Notes under the pieces: model-generated | Databases searched by the model: none | The model's input: only the letters and a program-made list of their open reading frames with translations | What the model was told of the DNA's origin: nothing | Shown: positions 33,159-42,445 of the stretch, piece by piece | Layout of the letters: the number at the start of each line of letters is the position of its first letter | Numbering within the stretch: the first letter of the stretch is position 1 | Translations under genes and position numbers: made by a program | Assembly (NCBI GenBank): GCA_025454405.1 | Contig: JALOON010000084.1 | Location: 1 to 64,000 of the forward strand | Direction: 5' to 3' | Source: Oscillatoriaceae cyanobacterium Prado104 | GTDB taxonomy: Bacteria > Cyanobacteriota > Cyanobacteriia > Cyanobacteriales > Microcoleaceae | Length of the DNA: 64,000 nt

Positions 33159-34850
33159 ATGAGCAAATTCGTGTTTGTAACCGGCGGCGTCGTTTCCAGC
33201 ATCGGCAAGGGAATTGTCGCTGCTTCCCTCGGTCGCTTGCTGAAGTCTCGCGACTATTCTGTCTCGATTCTGAAGCTAGACCCTTATATTAACGTTGACC
33301 CCGGCACTCTCAGCCCGTTCCAACACGGGGAAGTATTTGTCACCCAAGATGGTGCGGAAACTGACCTCGATTTGGGGCATTACGAACGTTTTACCGATAC
33401 TTCCATGTCGCGCCTCAACAGCGTCACGACGGGCTCGATTTACCAAGCGGTGATTAACAAAGAACGCCGCGGGGATTATCAAGGAAGTACCGTACAGGTA
33501 ATTCCGCACATTACCAACGAAATTAAAGAGCGAATTCATCGAGTAGCACAAAATACCAATCCCGATGTGGTAATTACGGAAATTGGGGGGACGGTGGGAG
33601 ATATCGAATCGCTGCCGTTTTTGGAAGCAATTCGGCAGTTTCGCAAGGATGTCGGGAGGCAAAATGTTTTGTACATGCATGTTACTTTGATACCTTGGAT
33701 TCCGGCCGCCGGGGAGATGAAAACTAAACCGACTCAGCACTCGGTGAAGGAATTGCGATCGATCGGGATTCAACCAGATATTTTAGTTTGTCGGTGCGAT
33801 CGGGCGCTACCTTTGGGTCTGAAACAAAAATTGTCGGAATTCTGCGACGTACCCGAAAAATGCGTCATTACGGCTCAAGATGCTAAAAGTATTTACGAAG
33901 TACCGCTGATGATGGAACAGGAAGGTTTGGCAGAACAAACTATTAATTTGCTGCAACTCGAAGCGCGCCAACCCGATTTGAATCAATGGCAAACTTTAGT
34001 TAAGCGACTCTACAGTCCCAGCAGCAAAATTAATATTGCTTTAGTTGGCAAATACGTGCGGTTGAGCGATGCTTATTTGTCGGTAGTCGAAGCTTTGCGA
34101 CACGCGGCAATTGCGACCGGCAGCGAACTCAATTTAAATTGGATTAACTCAGAAGATTTGGAATCGGGCAATGTCGAAAATTACCTCAAAAATATCGATG
34201 GGATTGTCGTACCCGGAGGTTTTGGAGTTCGGGGAGTTGACGGTAAAATAGCTGCGATCGAATATGCTAAGAACAACAAAATTCCGTTTTTAGGTTTGTG
34301 TTTGGGGATGCAGTGTGCTGTGATTGAATGGGCTCGCCACACCGCACATTTAGAAGATGCTAACAGTGCTGAATTTAATCCCGATACGGCAAATCCTGTC
34401 ATTAATTTGCTGCCGGAACAGCACGATGTAGTAGATTTGGGCGGTACAATGCGGCTGGGTTTGTATCCGTGTCGCGTCACCCCTGACTCGCTAGCTTTCA
34501 AACTTTACCAGCAGGAAGTGATTTACGAGAGGCACCGCCACCGCTATGAATTTAACAATGCCTACCGCAATCTTTTCTTAGAATCCGGTTATGCAGTTTC
34601 TGGAACATCTCCCGACGGTCGCTTGGTAGAAATGATCGAATTGCCCGGCCATCCCTTTTTCATTGCCAGTCAATTTCACCCCGAATTTCAATCCCGACCT
34701 AGCGCCCCCCATCCTTTGTTTCGGGGGTTTGCGCAGGCAGCTAACGAGAGAGGAAATCAGGATGTTTTAGCAGTCCAGGACCGCGATTTAGCGGTTGAGA
34801 AAGTTGCCGGAATCGCGTTTTCTTTATCGGAACCAACTCTAAGTTCGTAA
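33159..34850 (+). CDS. pyrG: CTP synthase
   Basis: The ATG at 33159 (MSKFVFVTGGVVSSIGKGIV) is chosen because all CTP synthases start just before this P-loop; the in-frame ATG at 33120 adds 13 non-conserved residues. About 563 residues. The synthase domain has GGVVSSIGKG and GGTVGDIESLPFLEAIRQ; the glutaminase domain has the nucleophile in LGLCLGMQ and the His/Glu pair in SQFHPEF. Converts UTP, ATP and Gln to CTP in the cytosol. Monocistronic here. Confidence 0.98.
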   Translation: MSKFVFVTGGVVSSIGKGIVAASLGRLLKSRDYSVSILKLDPYINVDPGTLSPFQHGEVFVTQDGAETDLDLGHYERFTDTSMSRLNSVTTGSIYQAVINKERRGDYQGSTVQVIPHITNEIKERIHRVAQNTNPDVVITEIGGTVGDIESLPFLEAIRQFRKDVGRQNVLYMHVTLIPWIPAAGEMKTKPTQHSVKELRSIGIQPDILVCRCDRALPLGLKQKLSEFCDVPEKCVITAQDAKSIYEVPLMMEQEGLAEQTINLLQLEARQPDLNQWQTLVKRLYSPSSKINIALVGKYVRLSDAYLSVVEALRHAAIATGSELNLNWINSEDLESGNVENYLKNIDGIVVPGGFGVRGVDGKIAAIEYAKNNKIPFLGLCLGMQCAVIEWARHTAHLEDANSAEFNPDTANPVINLLPEQHDVVDLGGTMRLGLYPCRVTPDSLAFKLYQQEVIYERHRHRYEFNNAYRNLFLESGYAVSGTSPDGRLVEMIELPGHPFFIASQFHPEFQSRPSAPHPLFRGFAQAANERGNQDVLAVQDRDLAVEKVAGIAFSLSEPTLSS

Positions 34851-35392
34851 GTCCAGATCCCCCGGTGTCCGCGCCACTTGCGACCTTTGGGGGGACCCCA
34901 AAATCGCAGTGGCCCTCTTAACAAGGGGGACTTAAAGAGTCGATAGATTCCTGCCGGCATAGGGGCAGAGCGAAGCGGACGGGGATCGACACAATATAAT
35001 GGGCGCAAAATATAAGTAGGGATCGGGTGCGCGCTGCGCGCCCTGCATCTAGAACGCGCAGAATATGAGTAGCAGAAAATGCGCGCAGCGCGCCCCGCAC
35101 GTAAGGTGCGCGTTTCCGGGACTACTAAAAAAATGTGCGCTTGCTGTGTCAGTTGCGCAAGTCCTGGTATGATAAAACCATAAAATCCTCAGTTCCGTGC
35201 TGCTCAATGTCGCGCACAAACGCTGCGCTTTAATTGCAAATGCTTTTGGAAAATGGCGAAAAATCGATCGCGCGATCGTCCGATACTTTCCAATTTGAAA
35301 AAATATTAGTATTTAATTTTGGGAATTCAATTGTTATGAAAACCAGTCAAACTCACCTAAAATACCAGGAAACACAGATTTGAGGAGGTCTT
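34851..35392. other. Repeat-rich spacer, no gene
   Basis: About 540 bp. 34857-34935 holds a rearranged C-rich/G-rich foldback variant (GATCCCCCGG and TTAACAAGGGGGACTTAAAG). 35020-35110 has several GGTGCGCGCTGCGCGCC-type palindromes. 35225-35290 contains CGATCGCGCGATCG. The rest is A/T-rich; no ORF or RNA gene recognised. Confidence 0.6.
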
Positions 35393-35815
35393 GTGGCTCA
35401 CTGGATTAAATTCATTTATGATAAAAGTACCTACATCATCGATATAGAGACTGTTAGTGCTTTTTCTAGCGAACCTGATAACAGGCGAATTGCGTTTTGG
35501 CTGCCCAATACAAATCAGTCGATCGTCCTCAGTCCCACAGGCAATCCCGATGCTTACAAACAAGTGTTAGATTACATCAAAAGAACGGTCGATCGCAATA
35601 CTAAGTCTTCATGGATTAAAATTAATTACGATCGCAAAGAATACGCGATCGATTTGAGTCGGATCGGCAGTTTTGTTTGCGAATCCAACGGCAGGCTAAC
35701 CTTTTGGCTGCCCGACTCCACGACTACTATTATTATTACGCCCCAAGGCAACCCGGATGCCTATCAAAAAATAAATGAATATATTAAAAATACTACCGGA
35801 CATTCTATGCCTTAA
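35393..35815 (+). CDS. Small protein made of two tandem repeats
   Basis: 140 residues from GTG 35393, preceded by GAGGAGGTC, a strong ribosome site. Residues 4-67 and 75-136 are repeats of one another: each has WIK.nYD...Y.IDi, then FWLP(N/D)...iii.P.GNPDAY and a closing YIK.T. Probably two copies of a small alpha/beta domain. No family recognised; monocistronic. Confidence 0.75.
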   Translation: MAHWIKFIYDKSTYIIDIETVSAFSSEPDNRRIAFWLPNTNQSIVLSPTGNPDAYKQVLDYIKRTVDRNTKSSWIKINYDRKEYAIDLSRIGSFVCESNGRLTFWLPDSTTTIIITPQGNPDAYQKINEYIKNTTGHSMP

Positions 35816-35906
35816 AAAAGTCAGCAGTCATTAATCATTAGTCATCAGTTATTAGTCATTAATCATTAGTCTTACCAATTACCAATTACCGATGACAGAT
35901 TACCAA

Positions 35907-36800
35907 TTACCAATTAGCAAACTTGATTCCAGCTAATTTTGCAACCCCTACCATACCTGCTTGATTTCCCAATTGGGCAACCAACAACTGCAAACCTTCG
36001 CGAGAACTCGGCAAAACCCGCCGTTCAATTTCTTCTCGAACCTGCGGCAAGAAAAATTCTGCACCGGCACTAATTCCGCCGCCGAGAATCACAGCTTCCG
36101 GCGTCAAAATATAAATGATACTTGCCAAACCGATACCGAGATAGCGCCCGTAATTTTGCCAAAATTCTAAAGCTTTAGCATCTCCCGACTTCGCTAAATC
36201 GGCTAATTCTAAAGGTTCCAAACCCGTTTCGCGGCGAATTGCTTGCACCGAAACATACTGTTCTAAAGAACCGCGATTGCCGCTGCTGCACTCCGGGCCG
36301 TCAGGATTTATACCAATCAACCCTAACTCTGCGCCTGCGCCTAGATGACCTGTAAAAAGTTTGCCCTCCAGAATAACTGCACCGCCGACTCCTGTTCCTA
36401 ATGTGAGCAAAATTAGGTTTTTAAAAAGCTTTCCCGCGCCCAGCCAAGTTTCTCCTAAACCTGCACAGTTAGCATCATTTTCTAATATTGTCGGCAGTCC
36501 GGTTTTGGCTTCCAACCAATCAGCTAAGGGGACATCGTGCCAGTTTTCTAGGTTAATTGCGACTCTGGCGATTCTGCCGGTGGCGTCTGTGGGGCCGGGC
36601 GTTCCGATGCCGATCGCCCCTACAGCATTTTCTGCTGGGTTAAGTTGTAAAATAGCATCTACCATTGCAGCTAAAACTGCTTTGGGAGTTGCCGGTTGAG
36701 GTGTGGGAACTGTTAAAGATTGGTGGCAAGTTCCGTCTTCGCTGAATCTGCCGAGTTTAATTGCAGTACCGCCTAAGTCAACGCCGATTACTTGTGCCAT
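35907..36800 (-). CDS. ROK-family glucokinase
   Basis: 297 residues. ATP/phosphate motif GVDLGGTAIK, catalytic-base region ENDANCAGLGE, LTLGTGVGGAVI, and a ROK zinc-site region in a reduced form (GPECSSGNRGSLEQY). C-terminal EAVILGGGISAG. In cyanobacteria such proteins are glucokinases that make glucose-6-phosphate; substrate is inferred. AGATTTT repeats lie just upstream (36801-36835). Confidence 0.92.
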   Translation of the reverse strand: MAQVIGVDLGGTAIKLGRFSEDGTCHQSLTVPTPQPATPKAVLAAMVDAILQLNPAENAVGAIGIGTPGPTDATGRIARVAINLENWHDVPLADWLEAKTGLPTILENDANCAGLGETWLGAGKLFKNLILLTLGTGVGGAVILEGKLFTGHLGAGAELGLIGINPDGPECSSGNRGSLEQYVSVQAIRRETGLEPLELADLAKSGDAKALEFWQNYGRYLGIGLASIIYILTPEAVILGGGISAGAEFFLPQVREEIERRVLPSSREGLQLLVAQLGNQAGMVGVAKLAGIKFANW

Positions 36801-36833
36801 TCGATTTTAGATTTTAGATTTTAGATTTTAGAC

Positions 36834-36929
36834 TTTTGTAGGGTGCGCAGTGCGCACCTTACTAGCTTTTGTAGGGTACGCACTGCGCACCTTACTAGCT
36901 TTTGTAGGGTGCGCACTGCGCACCTTACG
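36834..36929. repeat. Three 33-bp copies of a GTGCGCACTGCGCAC palindrome
   Basis: Units start at 36834, 36867 and 36900; each is TTTTGTAGGG followed by TGCGCA(C/G)TGCGCACCTTA and ACTAGC or CGGC. Same palindrome as at 26443 and 27299. Lies between two genes transcribed in the same direction. Confidence 0.95.
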
Positions 36930-36984
36930 GCTATGAATAGTGTATCAAACTACTTGTTGCGTAAGTCACGATCCATGAAAATGT

Positions 36985-37524
36985 TTATTTGGCAAAAGCC
37001 TGACGGCAATCATCTAATAAAGCATGAAGTTCTTCAACAACTTTCCAGGGATTTCGACCTTTAAATAAAGCAAATATCGCCGCTTCATGGGGATTTCTGC
37101 CTGTTTTTTTGACGGCAGCAATCGCATCTTGGTTGGAGAATCCCCGCCCGCTGACTAACCAAGCAGCTAAGACTTGTCCTGTACGTCCGATACCGCCGGA
37201 ACAGTGAACTACCGTCCGATCGCCCGCACGATCTGCCTCGACCAAAAATGGTAAAATTCGATCGATTAAAATTTCGCGATCGACCAATTCAAAATCTGCC
37301 AGCGCTGCCCAACAAACTCGATCTTCTCCGAAGATTTTGCGATAAGTTCCCAGTAAATCTGAGTAGCGAATTAGTTGACTTTGATGTAGCAAACAGCAAA
37401 TTCGATCGATCTGCTGTTGCTGCATGAATTCAATCCATCCAGCAATTTCTATATCGCGATACCCCGGTCTGGAAGCACCAAATACAATTAATTCATCTTC
37501 CGAAGCAGCAGAAAATTTGTGCAT
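36985..37524 (-). CDS. Cysteine-type (dual-specificity-like) phosphatase
   Basis: 179 residues with the signature loop VVHCSGGIGRTGQVLA (HCxxGxxRTG) and an upstream candidate general acid Asp (ALADFELVD). Matches the DSP/PTP superfamily found in cyanobacteria. Substrate unknown (phosphotyrosine, phosphoserine or phosphoinositide). Near a ROK kinase but separated by repeats, so no operon is claimed. Confidence 0.9.
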   Translation of the reverse strand: MHKFSAASEDELIVFGASRPGYRDIEIAGWIEFMQQQQIDRICCLLHQSQLIRYSDLLGTYRKIFGEDRVCWAALADFELVDREILIDRILPFLVEADRAGDRTVVHCSGGIGRTGQVLAAWLVSGRGFSNQDAIAAVKKTGRNPHEAAIFALFKGRNPWKVVEELHALLDDCRQAFAK

Positions 37525-37585
37525 AATCGCTCAATTTAATGCGACGCTTAATTGCTAATGTTATCATATCTGAATCGCAGTCCGT

Positions 37586-38146
37586 TCATTTTTTAAAATC
37601 TCGATCGACCCCCGATTCATCCCCTTCCCCCTCAAATTCGCTGTGGTTTCCTTCCCCAGAAACACCCAAACCATCTCCAACAAACACCGCCTCAATTACC
37701 ATTCCTGTTCCGCCATCATTCTCAACTTCTGGCAGGGGAAATCTTGTCAATATTTCCTGTCCAATTTCCCCCGCCACATCTCCTAATTCTCCGCTGCGAA
37801 GTCTACTCAACAATACCAGTCGCTGCGCTAATTCTTGAAGCGATGCCACTTTATCTGCAGCAGCATTTTCAAGATTGTCGCCCTCTAACAACCTCGCACT
37901 AAACCGCCGCAACCAGGAGGTCAATTCACCATCTTTCAGGCGTTTTGCGATTAAGAAACCGGCGACATCGCCACGACTCCAACCGGCATTTACTCCTTCG
38001 AGAATTTCCATAAATTTTGACTCGTATTCCGCATCAGATAGAGTTGGGTGAATGGGGTTATTTCCCTGCGGTGGGGATGGTTGCGCTGGGGCTCCGAAAA
38101 GTCGCTGAAATAGTTGTTTGAGGAATTGCCAAATTTTGTTTAGCAT
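37586..38146 (-). CDS. Hypothetical protein with acidic Gly-rich tail
   Basis: 186 residues. A basic hydrophobic N-terminus (MLNKIWQFLKQLFQRLFG) may associate with membrane. The middle (YESKFMEILEGVNAGWSRGD, then VAGFLIAKRL) resembles a domain of unknown function seen in cyanobacterial proteins. The C-terminus is acidic and glycine-rich. No function known. Confidence 0.7.
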   Translation of the reverse strand: MLNKIWQFLKQLFQRLFGAPAQPSPPQGNNPIHPTLSDAEYESKFMEILEGVNAGWSRGDVAGFLIAKRLKDGELTSWLRRFSARLLEGDNLENAAADKVASLQELAQRLVLLSRLRSGELGDVAGEIGQEILTRFPLPEVENDGGTGMVIEAVFVGDGLGVSGEGNHSEFEGEGDESGVDRDFKK

Positions 38147-38159
38147 TTGTAGGATTTGG

Positions 38160-38285
38160 GATGGGAGAAGGGGAGAGGGGGAGAGGGGGAGAGGGGGAGA
38201 TAGGGAGAGGGGGAGATAGGGAGAATATTTATTTCTTCCTTCTTCCTTCTTCCCTCTTCCTTCTTCCTTCTTCCTTCTTCAATCG
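38160..38285. repeat. Two purine/pyrimidine minisatellites
   Basis: GGGAGAGGGGGAGA-type 9-bp units (38165-38222) are followed by a CTTCTTC/CTTCCTT array (38235-38280). The second is the reverse complement of the 6045-6145 repeat. Confidence 0.9.
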
Positions 38286-38302
38286 TGACTAATGACTAAT
38301 AA

Positions 38303-39289
38303 CTAATGACTGAGAAATGCTGCAATTCGATCGCGCTCGATCTCCCTGCCGATAAACACTAATTTGGTTTGGCGGATTTCGGAAGGTTGCCAAGGGCGAT
38401 CGTAGAAATATTCTATCGCTACAAACCCTTTAATCCGATAAATCTCTTCTTTTTGAATCAGGGATTGCAGTTTTTTCACCAAAGTTTCTGGATCGAATTC
38501 GCGATCGGCAATAAAATAAGTTGAGTTGATACCATCGTCGTGTTCGTGTTCCTCTTCCGCGTCGTGATGGCTGGGGCGAGACTCCAAATTGTCCTCAACA
38601 GCCGCATTAAATCCTAACAGCACGTCGGGATGAATTTCGCCGCCTTTGCAAGGTACAATTTTGACACTCGATCGCAACTCTTGCTGCAACCAAGATTGGA
38701 CTTTTTTGTGAGTTGGAGTGTCAACTCGATCGACCTTAGTTAACAGTACCATATCGGCGCAGGCTAACTGGTCTTCAAACAACTCCTCGATCGGAGTTTC
38801 GTGATCTAAACTAGAATCGGCCTGACGCTGCGCCATCAAAGCATCGATATCGCCAACAAAAGAACCGCTAGCAACAGCTTCGCAATCGACAACAGCAACT
38901 ACGCCATCGACTGTAGCCCCCGTGCGAATTTCCGGCCAGCGAAAAGCCTGGATTAAAGGTTTGGGAAGTGCGAGGCCGGAAGTTTCGATTAAGATGCAAT
39001 CAATTTGTTCGCGCCGTTTCAACAATTCCTGCATTGTCGGCAAAAATTCCTCTTGTACGGTGCAACAAAGACAACCATTTGTTAATTCTACAATATTGCT
39101 GCTGGGATTTTCTCCTTCATCGCAAACTTGACAATCGCGCAACAATTCTCCGTCGATTCCGATTTCGCCGAATTCGTTGACTAAAACTGCGATGCGGCGG
39201 CCTTGATTGTTTTGCAATAAGTGGCGAATGGCGGTGGTTTTGCCGCTTCCGAGAAATCCTGTGATGACTGTAACGGGGATTTTGTGCAT
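38303..39289 (-). CDS. cobW: CobW/COG0523 metallochaperone GTPase
   Basis: 328 residues. Walker A GFLGSGKTT, the metal-binding ELTNGCLCCTVQ (CxCC), guanine-specificity TKVD, a His-rich loop (HHDAEEEHEHDDG) and a C-terminal CobW_C region (RIKGFVAIEYFYDRPWQPSE). These GTPases deliver metals such as Zn or Co. A DUF1636 gene lies upstream in the same direction, and a cobalamin riboswitch precedes it, so a role in cobalamin or cobalt supply is likely. The 247-bp gap between the two genes is filled by repeats. Confidence 0.93.
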   Translation of the reverse strand: MHKIPVTVITGFLGSGKTTAIRHLLQNNQGRRIAVLVNEFGEIGIDGELLRDCQVCDEGENPSSNIVELTNGCLCCTVQEEFLPTMQELLKRREQIDCILIETSGLALPKPLIQAFRWPEIRTGATVDGVVAVVDCEAVASGSFVGDIDALMAQRQADSSLDHETPIEELFEDQLACADMVLLTKVDRVDTPTHKKVQSWLQQELRSSVKIVPCKGGEIHPDVLLGFNAAVEDNLESRPSHHDAEEEHEHDDGINSTYFIADREFDPETLVKKLQSLIQKEEIYRIKGFVAIEYFYDRPWQPSEIRQTKLVFIGREIERDRIAAFLSH

Positions 39290-39321
39290 TGAATTTTTTT
39301 GAGTTGAAAATTGGCGATTAG

Positions 39322-39523
39322 ATCCCCCCTAACCCCCCTTAAAAAGGGGGGGACCGGACGTTCTTAAAGTCATCCCCTTTTTAAGGGGGGAATGCTCTCA
39401 AAGTCCCCCTTTTTAAGGGGGATTTAGGGGGATCGAAGCTTTCGGTAACAGCGAGAATGCTCTCAAAGTCCCCCTTGTTAAGGGGGATTTAGGGGGATCG
39501 AAGCTTTCGGTAACAGCGAGAGT
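39322..39523. repeat. C-rich/G-rich foldback with internal duplication
   Basis: GATCCCCCCTAACCCCCCTT starts a foldback at 39322; then a unit starting GAATGCTCTCAAAGTCCCCC and ending GGTAACAGCGAG occurs twice (about 39389-39454 and 39455-39521). Lies between DUF1636 and cobW. Confidence 0.9.
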
Positions 39524-39536
39524 TTATCGTCGCGTA

Positions 39537-39953
39537 TTATCTCTGATTTTGCAGGGGCGGAATCCTTGCCAAAATACCTTTTTTCAGGGGTTCCGGGCGT
39601 TCTGCCCAAGGCAGCAAACCATCTGATTTTTCATAGTATTGACCCGCACATTTAAGTACAGCTTCGGCACTTTCTCGCTCATTGGCAGGCAAATCGCCAA
39701 ATAGATAAGTGTACTTTCCGGCAGCAGCAAAAGACACCGCACAAGAGCGACTGCAAGCACTCATGCACTCTACTTCTTGAATGTCAAATCGATCGAAAAA
39801 CTCCCAATCTTTAGCGAGGTGCGACAAATTTTCCATGAATTGTTGACCACCGCTTTTGCCTTCGCGCTTGCCGTTTTTCCAAACACTCGCGCAAGTAGTA
39901 CACACAAATAAATTGTGTTTTGCGCGCGCGGGCGCGTTAATTTCCTGCTTCAT
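39537..39953 (-). CDS. DUF1636 metal-binding protein
   Basis: 138 residues. N-terminal CTTCASVWKNGK and central CMSACSRSC provide Cys ligands reminiscent of ferredoxin-like (2Fe-2S or metal) proteins; both fit DUF1636, which commonly accompanies cobW in B12-regulated clusters. Likely a small metal/Fe-S protein in cobalamin biosynthesis or cobalt use. First gene after the cobalamin riboswitch. Confidence 0.88.
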   Translation of the reverse strand: MKQEINAPARAKHNLFVCTTCASVWKNGKREGKSGGQQFMENLSHLAKDWEFFDRFDIQEVECMSACSRSCAVSFAAAGKYTYLFGDLPANERESAEAVLKCAGQYYEKSDGLLPWAERPEPLKKGILARIPPLQNQR

Positions 39954-40018
39954 CCGTACCTCGCAGATGCGTTCAAATGTTTGTTAGATATCGGCGGGCA
40001 TTCTGACTCCAGAGGCTA

Positions 40019-40071
40019 AGGACTAAAGTCCTTACTACGAACGTTAAAGGACTGAAGTCCCGATTGCGAAC
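40019..40071. repeat. GGACTAAAGTCC palindrome family, copy 4
   Basis: AGGACTAAAGTCCTTACTAC and AGGACTGAAGTCCCGATTGC lie in the leader between the riboswitch and the DUF1636 start, about 65-118 bp before the ATG. Confidence 0.9.
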
Positions 40072-40168
<97 letters not shown>

Positions 40169-40222
40169 TATCACACTTGCCGCCTCTTTTCAAAAAAGTT
40201 ATCTTGGTAAGAGCGATCGCTC

Positions 40223-40288
40223 GTTCGTAGTAGGGACTTTAGTCCCGATGTTTTCTCCTTTTAAGGACTGAAGTCCTCACTACAAACT
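40223..40288. repeat. GGACTTTAGTCC palindrome family, copy 5
   Basis: CGTTCGTAGTAGGGACTTTA, then AAGGACTGAAGTCCTCACTA CAAAC directly before the first kinase start. The kinase ribosome-binding site lies within or next to this repeat. Confidence 0.88.
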
Positions 40289-40290
40289 AT

Positions 40291-42336
40291 ATGAATGCTT
40301 TTCCCGATTTTTCAACTCACGGCTATCGAATTGAAAAAGAACTCGGACACAACAGTCTCGGCGGCAGAGTTACATATTTAGCAACAAATACAAAGTCTAA
40401 AGAATTGGTCGCCATCAAGCAATTTCAATTCGCTCAATTAGGTGCAACTTGGGCGGAATACTCGGCTTACGAACAAGAAATTCAAGTGCTGAAAAAAATT
40501 GCACATCCCGGTATTCCCCGCTATCTTGATGATTTTCAAACCGACAGCGGTTTCTGCATGGTTCAGGAATACATTAATGCTGAATCTGCCTGCAATCGAA
40601 CTTTTTCGCCTCCCGACATCAAAAAAATTGCGATCGCCACTTTAGAAATTCTATCTTACTTGCAATCTCAGAAACCGCCTGTAATTCACCGCGACATCAA
40701 ACCGGAAAACTTGCTAATCGACGACAATTTAAATGTTTACTTAGTAGACTTCGGCTTTGCCAGAATTGGAGGCGGGAATATTGCAGCCAGCAGCGTTGTC
40801 AAAGGTACGATGGGATTCATGCCGCCGGAACAAATGTTCAATCGAGAATTAACCAAAGCTTCGGATTTGTACGGCTTGGGCGTGACGCTGATTTGCTTGT
40901 TAACCGGGACAAAATCAGCCGATGTTGGCAATTTAATTGATGCGAATTATGTCATTCATTTTCGGCATTTAGTACCTCCATTGCAGCAGGGTTGGATGAA
41001 TTGGTTGGAGAGGATGGTCGCACCGAGAATTCAGGATAGATATCAATCGGCTGCTGATGCTTTAGCTGCGTTGGAATCTTTGGATGTCAGCCACTTGCCT
41101 AAAGTAAGAATTGAGCGCGATCGACTGAAATTCACGGCTACTGAATATGGAGAGATTATAACACAAACCCTGGCAATTAGCAACCCAATTCCCGATACAA
41201 TTTTAACCGGGAGATGGGAAGTCGAACCGCATCCAAATGACCCGCCACACACCCCTTACGACCATTCTTGGATTTCCTTTGAACCGCAGTCGTTTGAAAG
41301 CAATAATATCGAGTGCAAAATCACAGTTGATACTCAAAAATTGCTGGCAAATAAAACTTATAAGCGTCAAATAATTCTGCGCGCTAATTCCGAGTCCGAA
41401 ACTCATGCAATAAAATTGCAAGTCACGACAGCCCCCTTACCAGTACCGCAAAAAACTACTACTTTGTCCTTACGCAGGCTGGCTTTTATGTGCTTCTTTA
41501 TTTTAACAGGTTTTACATGGAGTTTTATTTCATCAAATTTGATACTTTACTTGAAATTAAATGGTAATTTCGGCCCAGAATCTAGCACATTTTTGAGTTC
41601 TTGGATGATTGCGATCGCGCTTGGCCTCTGTTTTATAAGTGGATTGTCGGGGTTTTTAGTTGCTGAAATCGCCACGACAGCCAGAGCGAATGAATATAGT
41701 TTTAGTTGGCTTGGAGCTTTGTCGGGCGCAGTCATAGGATTGATTTTTTCTGGTTTGATGAGCATGATATTAACCCATAATGCTTTTGAAGTTGCGAAGG
41801 GTAGCAGCGGCTATCAATTAATAACTTTTGTGTTTGCTGGAAGAGTATTTGTTTCGATCGCAGGCGCTTTACTGGGAGCATTAATAGGAAGTAAAATCAA
41901 TGTTAGGGATGCAACTGTCATTTTACTTCTATTATTGTTTTCGCTGTGTTTTTCACTGAACGCAGTATGTTTTATAGTGAGTGTAGCTATCCTAGGTTTG
42001 ATGTTAATATCTGCTTTGGTTTATGCCACAATCAATTCAATCGCAAAAAATCTAGTATCCGAGCAGATACAACGAAAATTTACTCAAGTAGATGCTGCAA
42101 AAATAACTTTTCTTACTGCCGGATTATGCACGAGCTTGGGTTTGGCATTACAACTGTTTTTTAAATGCGTAAATCAGCTAGCATGGGTTGAACAAATGGA
42201 AATATTAGTTGTAGGAGGTATGACAATAGCATCTTTGCTAGCTACTGCAATTCCCTTACTTGATTCGATCGTTTTTAAGCCAAAAAGAATCCTTGCCAAT
42301 TATCGCAAAGCTCAACCCAATTTAATTAAACCGTAA
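40291..42336 (+). CDS. Ser/Thr protein kinase with beta-sandwich and multi-TM C-terminus
   Basis: 681 residues. Kinase domain (about 10-265): Gly-loop LGHNSLGGRV, Lys in VAIKQF, catalytic VIHRDIKPENLLID, DFGFARIGG and MPPEQ (APE-like). Residues about 275-385 look like an Ig-like beta-sandwich (LKFTATEYGEIITQTLAISN). The C-terminal 280 residues contain about seven or eight transmembrane helices. Probably a membrane-bound signalling kinase. It is followed 110 bp later by a close paralogue. Confidence 0.93.
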   Translation: MNAFPDFSTHGYRIEKELGHNSLGGRVTYLATNTKSKELVAIKQFQFAQLGATWAEYSAYEQEIQVLKKIAHPGIPRYLDDFQTDSGFCMVQEYINAESACNRTFSPPDIKKIAIATLEILSYLQSQKPPVIHRDIKPENLLIDDNLNVYLVDFGFARIGGGNIAASSVVKGTMGFMPPEQMFNRELTKASDLYGLGVTLICLLTGTKSADVGNLIDANYVIHFRHLVPPLQQGWMNWLERMVAPRIQDRYQSAADALAALESLDVSHLPKVRIERDRLKFTATEYGEIITQTLAISNPIPDTILTGRWEVEPHPNDPPHTPYDHSWISFEPQSFESNNIECKITVDTQKLLANKTYKRQIILRANSESETHAIKLQVTTAPLPVPQKTTTLSLRRLAFMCFFILTGFTWSFISSNLILYLKLNGNFGPESSTFLSSWMIAIALGLCFISGLSGFLVAEIATTARANEYSFSWLGALSGAVIGLIFSGLMSMILTHNAFEVAKGSSGYQLITFVFAGRVFVSIAGALLGALIGSKINVRDATVILLLLLFSLCFSLNAVCFIVSVAILGLMLISALVYATINSIAKNLVSEQIQRKFTQVDAAKITFLTAGLCTSLGLALQLFFKCVNQLAWVEQMEILVVGGMTIASLLATAIPLLDSIVFKPKRILANYRKAQPNLIKP

Positions 42337-42346
42337 AAACTTGTTT

Positions 42347-42408
42347 GTAGTAAGGACTTTAGTCCTTACTACAAACCTTTTCAGGACTGAAGTCCTTACT
42401 ACAAACCT
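42347..42408. repeat. GGACTTTAGTCC palindrome family, copy 6
   Basis: TTTGTAGTAAGGACTTTAGT CC and TCAGGACTGAAGTCCTTACT lie between the two kinase genes. The downstream kinase frame extended upstream would read through this repeat, so its start is set later. Confidence 0.88.
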
Positions 42409-42445
42409 AAATATAAATTCAACTGTCAACTATCAACTATCAACT

